Part shown: piece after piece, positions 59,137-64,000 of the stretch
Layout of the letters: each line of letters starts with the position of its first letter
Numbering within the stretch: position 1 is the first letter of the stretch
Assembly: GCF_018555685.1 (NCBI RefSeq)
Contig: NZ_JAFLWW010000001.1
Location: forward strand, 806,001-870,000
Source: Aminobacter anthyllidis
GTDB lineage: Bacteria; Pseudomonadota; Alphaproteobacteria; Rhizobiales; Rhizobiaceae
DNA: 64,000 nt
Direction: 5' to 3'
The notes under the pieces: generated by a model
The model's input: the letters and a program-made list of their open reading frames with translations, nothing else
Told to the model about the DNA's origin: nothing
Database searches by the model: none
Translations under genes and position numbers: made by a program

Positions 59137-59431
59137 CGTTATTTCCTTATCCGGTTAGCCTCCACGGACCATGACGCTTCTAGCGATATTGCTCTAAACG
59201 CCACCGGTGGGTCTCAGCCGGATTTCTCCCGGGCAGAAACCGAAGTCCGTGTGTGGAATGGGGCGGCATATAGACGTATTGCCTGGCGAGCGCAACCCCG
59301 GGACTACCGCGATTGGCGCGGAAAACGAGGCTTTCTGCGGTTCAGCGCCCTGTCTGCAGCATACAAGCGAACCGTTGGTCGGGTCCGGCAGCAGAATATG
59401 CAGAGGCGATTCCCTTCGCCAAGATGAAAGG
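59137..59431 (-). promoter_or_regulatory. rpsB promoter and leader region
   Basis: On the minus strand TTGCGC (59295-59290), 17 bases, TATATG (59272-59267) fits a housekeeping promoter, giving a leader of about 125 bases before rpsB. Near the middle GGTTTCT and AGAAATCC flank GCCCGGG as an imperfect hairpin, a possible site for S2 autoregulation. No gene is seen in the rest of the gap, which runs to the DUF4031 gene. Confidence 0.5.
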
Positions 59432-59773
59432 TCAGCTGCCGGCAGCCCAGTGCGACATGCCTGGCTCCTGCTCCGCCGGTTCCTCGACCACCTTGGGTTC
59501 GCGTCGCTTGAAGTTGCGCACGCGTACGCGGCGAAACACAGCCACGATCTCGTCGCGGCTGCATTCGATCGCGCCCAGACGCACGGCGCGATCGCGCTCG
59601 AAGCCAGTGATGTCGTAATGCGGCGCCGAGGTCTTTGGCGGCCCCTGGTAGGACGAGCGTTTAAGGCCTAGGTGAGCGGCAAAGCGATGCAGCTCGTCAG
59701 TGTCGTCGGCGAGCAGGTGGCACCAGCGATGGCCCACCCACTTCCAGATTGCCGCATCGACATAGACCGCCAC
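59432..59773 (-). CDS. DUF4031 domain protein
   Basis: A 113-residue soluble protein of the DUF4031 family: MAVYVDAAIWKWVGHRWCHLLADD, then DELHRFAAHLGLKRSSYQGPP (about 26-46) and HYDITGFERDRAVRLGAIECSRDE (52-75). Function unknown; relatives are short and conserved in many proteobacteria. It starts nine bases after the eipB stop on the same strand, so it is probably translated from the eipB transcript. The C-terminal 20 residues are acidic and less conserved. Confidence 0.85.
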   Translation of the reverse strand: MAVYVDAAIWKWVGHRWCHLLADDTDELHRFAAHLGLKRSSYQGPPKTSAPHYDITGFERDRAVRLGAIECSRDEIVAVFRRVRVRNFKRREPKVVEEPAEQEPGMSHWAAGS

Positions 59774-59782
59774 GATATCAGC

Positions 59783-60610
59783 TTACGGCTTGCATTCGCC
59801 TTGCGGCACGGGAAACAGCGAGAGATTGACCAGCTTGCCGGTCATCGAGAAGTCGCCGTAGTCCATGACCAGGTCGCGCGTCAGGCCGTTCTCGTGCAGC
59901 TTGAAGCTGATGCGGTATTCCGGCACTTCCTCGCCGCCGCCCTTGCTCTCGTCGAAATAGGCGATGTCGACCGGCCAGAACTTGTCCTTGGCAAGCGCCG
60001 CGAGCGCGGGACGCTCCGGATCGGTATCGGGCGCCTCGCTCTTCTTGCCGACGATGACGGTGGTGGTCATCACCTTGTTGGCGTCCTCGGAACCGTCGAA
60101 CAGGCTGGTTTCATAGAAGGTCTCGCCCTTTTCTGCCTTGTCGATCAACTCGACAAGGTGCTGGGTCGGGAACTGTGTCTTGGCAAGGTCGACGGAGCCG
60201 GCCTCAGGCTTTTCCAGAGCGACCTTGAGCCCGCTGGCATCGCGCGTTGCCGTGCCCTTGACCTCGCGGTCGAGATTCTGGTCGACAAAGGATTTGGTGA
60301 CAAAGGAGAAGGTCTTGCCCTCGCCGTCCTCGAACGTCGTCGTCTGCTGGTCGGTCAGCCGCGTGTTCTCGCTCGTGGCGATTTGGGTGACAAAGCGGAA
60401 TTTTACGGTGTAGCCCTCGCAGGCAGAGCCGTTGAACTCATAGACCATGCGGCCGGAAAGGCCGGTGATCCCGGAGCGGTCCGAGGCCTGGTCGAGCACC
60501 AGATCGTAGACGGCGCGGTGAGGTGCGAGCACGGGAGCCGCGAGAGCCGGCGTCAAAGGCAGCAGCGGGGTGGACAGGGTAGCAAGAAGGACAAGGCGCT
60601 TTGCGCGCAT
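59783..60610 (-). CDS. eipB: Envelope integrity protein EipB homologue (DUF1849)
   Basis: A 275-residue exported protein of DUF1849. In Brucella EipB is a periplasmic beta-spiral protein needed for cell envelope integrity. Features: signal peptide (about 1-24, ending ALA-AP), APHRAVYDLVLD at the mature start, GRMVYEFNGSACEGYTVKFR with Cys64, and Cys273 in the terminal GECKP, which can make the conserved disulphide. The ATG at 60608-60610 is immediately followed by the basic-hydrophobic signal. Divergent from ridA over 143 bases. Confidence 0.88.
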   Translation of the reverse strand: MRAKRLVLLATLSTPLLPLTPALAAPVLAPHRAVYDLVLDQASDRSGITGLSGRMVYEFNGSACEGYTVKFRFVTQIATSENTRLTDQQTTTFEDGEGKTFSFVTKSFVDQNLDREVKGTATRDASGLKVALEKPEAGSVDLAKTQFPTQHLVELIDKAEKGETFYETSLFDGSEDANKVMTTTVIVGKKSEAPDTDPERPALAALAKDKFWPVDIAYFDESKGGGEEVPEYRISFKLHENGLTRDLVMDYGDFSMTGKLVNLSLFPVPQGECKP

Positions 60611-60753
60611 ACACTGGCTCCGATCGGCGCGGCCATGACAAGCCGCCTTGAATGATGGTCCACCTTAAAAAAAGTCGTGGCGGAAGCGAGGCAAACATAG
60701 CAGTTTCGGCGCAGCCTCACCTGCCACCCGAGACTCAGAGATAAGGAAAGACG

Positions 60754-61218
60754 ATGGGCGAAACAATCGAAAAGCGGCTAAGCGATCTTGGCATCACCCT
60801 GCCCGCAGCCGCTGCCCCCGCCGCCAACTACGTGCCATTCATGGCATCAGGCAATCTCGTCTTCACCGCCGGCCAGTTGCCGCTCAAGGATGGCAAGCTC
60901 ATCGCAACCGGCCTGCTTGGCCGCGATGTCGACGTGGCAGGCGGCAAGGAAGCGGCAAAGCAGTGCGCCGTCAACATCCTGGCCCAGGCCAAGGCTGCCC
61001 TTGGCGATCTCGAAAAGATCAAGCGCATCGTCAAGATCAGCGTCTTTGTCGCCTCGTCTTCCGATTTCACCGAGCAGCACCTTGTCGCCAATGGCGCCTC
61101 GGACTTCCTGGTTGCCGCACTAGGCGAACCCGGCAAGCATGCGCGCTCGGCCGTCGGCGTCGCCTCGCTGCCGCTGAACGCCGCTGTCGAGATCGAAGCC
61201 ATCATCGAAACCGAGTGA
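60754..61218 (+). CDS. RidA/YjgF-family protein
   Basis: A 154-residue Rid-family protein; RidA hydrolyses reactive enamine/imine intermediates from PLP enzymes. Motifs: NLVFTAGQLPLKDGKL (about 34-49), and KHARSAVGVASLPLNAAVEIEAI with the key Arg near 132. It is longer than RidA proper (about 130), with a 20-residue helical N-terminus, so it is a Rid paralogue whose deaminase activity is likely but unproven. AAGGAAAGACG precedes the ATG. gdpd follows after 8 bases. Confidence 0.88.
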   Translation: MGETIEKRLSDLGITLPAAAAPAANYVPFMASGNLVFTAGQLPLKDGKLIATGLLGRDVDVAGGKEAAKQCAVNILAQAKAALGDLEKIKRIVKISVFVASSSDFTEQHLVANGASDFLVAALGEPGKHARSAVGVASLPLNAAVEIEAIIETE

Positions 61219-61226
61219 GCGGCTCC

Positions 61227-61955
61227 ATGACCGACCTCTCCTGGCTGACCGCCCGCCCGATTGCCCATCGCGGCCTGCACGACCTCAACAAGACATGCTG
61301 GGAAAACACGCTGTCCGCCTTCGAACGGGCAGCGGCGCGCGGCTATGCCATCGAATGCGACGTGCATCTGACCGCCAATGGCGACGTCGCCGTGTTTCAT
61401 GACGACGTCCTCAACCGGCTGACCGGCACGGATGGCTTCATCTGGCAGCGTACGACACGCGAGCTTGCGGCTCTTCGCGTCGGCGGCACCGCCGATCACG
61501 TGCCGACCCTCGCCGAAATGCTCAAGCTGGTCGACGGACGCGTGCCCCTGGTCATCGAGCTCAAGGGCATTCCCGGACATGATGGCGAACTTGTCGAACG
61601 GGTGGCCGCCGCCTTGCGCAACTACAAGGGCAAGGCTGCAATCATGTCCTTCGACCACTGGCTGATCCGCGACTTCTCCCGCCACGCGCCCGGCGTTCCG
61701 GCCGGACTGACCGCCTGGGGTGATCTGGATCACGAGATAGAAGCGCATTTCTCGATGCTGGCGCACGGCATCTCGTTTGTGTCCTACTCCGTCACGCACC
61801 TGCCCAACCGCTTCGTCAGCTTCGTGCGTGAAAAACTCGCCATGCCTGTCATCACTTGGACGGTGCGCGACCAGGAGGCCGTGCGGACGACCTTCGCCCG
61901 CGCCGACCAGATGACCTTCGAAGGCTTCGATCCCGACACGTTGGCGGTGGCCTGA
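61227..61955 (+). CDS. Glycerophosphodiester phosphodiesterase
   Basis: A cytosolic GDPD-type enzyme releasing glycerol-3-phosphate from glycerophosphodiesters. The 242 residues have the metal/catalytic residues of the fold: IAHRGLHD (His13), ENTLSAF, IECDVHLTANGDVAVFHDD (about 46-64) and IELKG. No signal peptide. The ATG at 61227 overlaps nothing and is 8 bases after the ridA stop. It might recycle phospholipid head groups. Confidence 0.92.
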   Translation: MTDLSWLTARPIAHRGLHDLNKTCWENTLSAFERAAARGYAIECDVHLTANGDVAVFHDDVLNRLTGTDGFIWQRTTRELAALRVGGTADHVPTLAEMLKLVDGRVPLVIELKGIPGHDGELVERVAAALRNYKGKAAIMSFDHWLIRDFSRHAPGVPAGLTAWGDLDHEIEAHFSMLAHGISFVSYSVTHLPNRFVSFVREKLAMPVITWTVRDQEAVRTTFARADQMTFEGFDPDTLAVA

Positions 61956-61993
61956 CCCTTGCAACGGCTGTTATCGAGCGTAAGTAACAGCCC

Positions 61994-63199
61994 ATGAGCA
62001 ATACGAGCGATGCCGGGTCGAAGAATGCGGATGGCGGCTACGCCGTCCGCGTCGTCTCAAGCATCAGCGAGTTCGACCGCGAGGAATGGAATACCCTCTC
62101 CGGGACATCCAAGGCCAATCCAGGACCTGCTTACAACCCATTCATTTCCTATGATTTTCTGAGCATCCTTGAGGAATCCGGCTGCGCCGTGCGCAAGACC
62201 GGCTGGCAAGGGCACCATCTCCGGCTGGAAAAGGCCGACGGCACTTTCCTCGGCGCGCTTGCCTGCTATGCCAAGTCACATAGCCAGGGCGAATATGTCT
62301 TCGACCACGGCTGGGCCGACGCCTTCGAGCGCGCCGGCGGACGCTACTATCCCAAGCTCCAGGCCTCCATACCGTTCACGCCGGCGACCGGCCCTCGCCT
62401 GCTGGCTGTCCCGGGCGTCGATGCACCCGCGACCGGGGCGGCGCTGGCAACGGCACTGCGCAGCGTAGCCGAGGGCGTCGGCGTGTCGTCGGCGAATGTA
62501 ACCTTCGCCGAGGCCGCCGAAGTCGACACCCTCGAACGCACCGGCTTCCTGCGCCGCACCGACCAGCAGTTCCACTTCTTCAACGAAGGCTTTGACAGCT
62601 ATGACGATTTTCTCGCAACCCTTGCCTCGCGCAAGCGCAAGGCGCTGAAGAAGGAGCGGCGCGAGGCGCTGGCGGAAGGCATTTCGATCGAGCGCCTGAC
62701 CGGCAAGGACATCACCGAAGCGCACTGGGACGACTTCTTCGCCTTTTACATGGACACGGGCGGCCGCAAATGGGGTCGGCCCTATCTGAACAGGACGTTT
62801 TTCTCGCTGATCGGCGAACGCATGGCCGACGATGTGCTATTGGTCATGGCCAGGCGCGGCGGGCGCTACATTGCGGGCGCGATCAACTTCATCGGCTCCG
62901 ATACGCTGTATGGCCGCAACTGGGGTTGCATCGAGGACCACCCCTTCCTGCATTTCGAGGTCTGCTACCATCAGGCCATCGACTTCGCGATCGAACGCAA
63001 GCTCAGGGTCGTCGAAGCCGGCGCGCAAGGCGAACACAAGCTGGCCCGCGGCTATCGTCCGGTCACGACCCAATCGGCGCATTATATCGTTCACCCCGGC
63101 TTGCGCCGGGCGGTGGCCGAGTATCTCGAGCGCGAACGTCGGGAGGTTGCCCAGGTCAGCGAATACCTGGAAGAGCACGGGCCGTTCCGGCGCGGCTGA
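61994..63199 (+). CDS. COG3146 family N-acyltransferase-like protein (FemAB/GNAT fold)
   Basis: A 401-residue protein of COG3146 (DUF482), built of two GNAT-like halves as in FemAB proteins. Seen: NPFISYDFLSILEESGC (about 49-65), DGTFLGALACYAKSHSQGEYVFDHGWADA, HFFNEGFDSYDDFLATLASRKRKALKKERR (about 195-225), RYIAGAINFIGSDTLYGRNWG and the late EAGAQGEHKLARGYRP. Family members are in many alphaproteobacteria; the acyl acceptor is not known. It sits between the phosphodiesterase (38 bases) and the SMR gene. Confidence 0.82.
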   Translation: MSNTSDAGSKNADGGYAVRVVSSISEFDREEWNTLSGTSKANPGPAYNPFISYDFLSILEESGCAVRKTGWQGHHLRLEKADGTFLGALACYAKSHSQGEYVFDHGWADAFERAGGRYYPKLQASIPFTPATGPRLLAVPGVDAPATGAALATALRSVAEGVGVSSANVTFAEAAEVDTLERTGFLRRTDQQFHFFNEGFDSYDDFLATLASRKRKALKKERREALAEGISIERLTGKDITEAHWDDFFAFYMDTGGRKWGRPYLNRTFFSLIGERMADDVLLVMARRGGRYIAGAINFIGSDTLYGRNWGCIEDHPFLHFEVCYHQAIDFAIERKLRVVEAGAQGEHKLARGYRPVTTQSAHYIVHPGLRRAVAEYLERERREVAQVSEYLEEHGPFRRG

Positions 63200-63202
63200 C
63201 CC

Positions 63203-63532
63203 TCAGTGGGCTATCGACTTCGAGAACAAGTTGATCACGATGACGCCCGCCATTATCAGGCCAATGCCTAGAAGTGCGGGCATATCGAGCGTCTGGCGAA
63301 ACCATATCCAGGCAATTGCCGTGATGAAGACGATGCCGGCTCCGCACCACATGGCGTAGACGATGCCGACCGGCACCTGGCGCAGCACCAGCGACAGGAA
63401 GTAGAACGCGCATGCGTAGCCGGCCAGCGCGATGACCGACGGCCACAGCCGCGTGAAGCCATTGGTTTCCTTCAGCGCGGAGGTTGCGACAACCTCGAAG
63501 GCCACCGCCACGATCAAATAGATGTAGTTCAA
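63203..63532 (-). CDS. Small multidrug resistance (SMR) transporter
   Basis: A 109-residue four-helix protein of the SMR (EmrE/SugE) family. NYIYLIVAVAFEVVATSAL includes the essential membrane Glu13-type residue (E in AFEV), and the order YLIVAVAFEV, WPSVIALAGYACAFYFLSL, GIVYAMWCGAGIVFIT, ALLGIGLIMAGVIVINL gives four helices. The start is TTG at 63530-63532 because AAGGGAGCG lies five bases upstream and the length matches; an ATG would only come 30 codons earlier. Converges with the COG3146 gene three bases away. Confidence 0.87.
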   Translation of the reverse strand: MNYIYLIVAVAFEVVATSALKETNGFTRLWPSVIALAGYACAFYFLSLVLRQVPVGIVYAMWCGAGIVFITAIAWIWFRQTLDMPALLGIGLIMAGVIVINLFSKSIAH

Positions 63533-63620
63533 CTTCGCTCCCTTTGGCCTTCCGCGGCTTGACGTTCCGCCTGCCAGCGCCGAAACATCCACCACGAAAT
63601 CGCAGCAAACGGGATAGGCC

Positions 63621-64000
63621 ATGTCGAGCGCCGCTTACGATCCAAACAACATCTTCGCCAAGATCCTGCGTGGCGAAATCCCCGCGCATCGGGTCTACGA
63701 GGACGACGCCGTGGTGGCATTCATGGATGTGATGCCGCAGTGCACCGGGCACACGCTCGTGGTGCCCAAGACGCCGTCGCGCAACCTGCTCGATGCCGAG
63801 CCCGGGACGTTCGGCAAGCTGTTCTCAGCCGTGCAGAAGGTAGCCCGGGCCGCACAACAAGCATTCGATGCCGACGGCATCGTGATATCGCAGTTCAACG
63901 AAGCTGCGGCCGGCCAGACGGTTTTCCATCTCCACGTCCACATCGTCCCACGCTTCGAGGGAGTCGCACCCAAAGGCCATGCGGCGGTGATGGAGAAACC
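63621..64000 (+). CDS. HIT family protein, partial (C-terminus off the right edge)
   Basis: The first ~126 residues of a HIT-domain protein (histidine triad, nucleotide phosphoramidase Hint-like). DNIFAKILRGEIPAH-type start (here PNNIFAKILRGEIPAHRVY), then the triad HLHVHIVPR at about 98-106 with the catalytic His. GGGATAGGCC precedes the ATG at 63621, 88 bases from the divergent SMR start. Hint enzymes release AMP from lysyl-AMP; the natural substrate here is unknown. Confidence 0.92.
   Translation, partial: MSSAAYDPNNIFAKILRGEIPAHRVYEDDAVVAFMDVMPQCTGHTLVVPKTPSRNLLDAEPGTFGKLFSAVQKVARAAQQAFDADGIVISQFNEAAAGQTVFHLHVHIVPRFEGVAPKGHAAVMEK

Overview
The window is a dense stretch of core chromosome from an alphaproteobacterium of the order Hyphomicrobiales (Rhizobiales). 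Gene content and order look like Mesorhizobium, Aminobacter or a related Phyllobacteriaceae genus, but the genus is inferred from memory of family context and not from a search. Supporting signs are high GC, the dusB-ntrBC-ntrYX-trkA-hfq order, a pyruvate dehydrogenase E1-beta with its own lipoyl domain, LpxI in place of LpxH, an EipB homologue, and a GAAC-N7-GAAC SOS box at lexA. I see 64 protein genes, two of them cut by the window edges, and no tRNA, rRNA, CRISPR array, insertion sequence or prophage. No gene-free stretch exceeds 300 bases; the longest is the rpsB leader (59137-59431).

Layout. 1-1890: rluC-like fragment, crcB, mazG. 1897-13415: one minus-strand run of nine genes, reading dusB, ntrB, ntrC, ntrY, ntrX, trkA, D-amino acid transaminase, hfq, hflX; this is the nitrogen two-component block feeding into the RNA chaperone Hfq. 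13556-15719: ispDF and cinA (plus), converging on a START-domain protein. 15730-25965: minus-strand central carbon block with eno, a DUF6636 exported protein, ftsB/divIC, pdhA, pdhB, pdhC, an SGNH esterase, a GNAT protein, lpdA, a GlsB/YeaQ protein and lipA. 26196-33953: a 40-residue lipoprotein gene, then PRC-barrel, dodecin, kdsA, VOC protein, DUF1697, pyrG, an L,D-transpeptidase, secG and tpiA. 34101-40334: plus-strand operon of a PpiD/SurA-like foldase, trpD, trpC, moaC, moeA, lexA. 40430-45908: comEC diverging from gltX and gltA. 46009-59136: the conserved envelope and translation block (read on the minus strand: rpsB, tsf, pyrH, frr, uppS, cdsA, rseP, bamA, lpxD, fabZ, lpxA, lpxI, lpxB). 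59432-64000: DUF4031, eipB, ridA, a glycerophosphodiester phosphodiesterase, a COG3146 N-acyltransferase-like protein, an SMR transporter and the start of a HIT protein.

How it fits together. Two themes dominate: nitrogen/post-transcriptional control (NtrB/C, NtrY/X, Hfq) and envelope biogenesis (lipid A first steps, BamA, RseP, CdsA, UppS, the periplasmic foldase, L,D-transpeptidase, EipB). PDH, lipoyl synthase and lipoamide dehydrogenase sit together, so cofactor supply and enzyme complex are linked. Many junctions are 4-base ATGA overlaps, indicating translational coupling.

I did not find a convincing undescribed multi-gene system; this is ordinary core genome. The most interesting signals are non-coding: a perfect 11-base inverted repeat overlapping a sigma-54-like -24/-12 element before ntrY, a 35-base palindrome before dusB-ntrBC, paired inverted repeats before pdhA, and a tiny lipoprotein gene with its own terminator.
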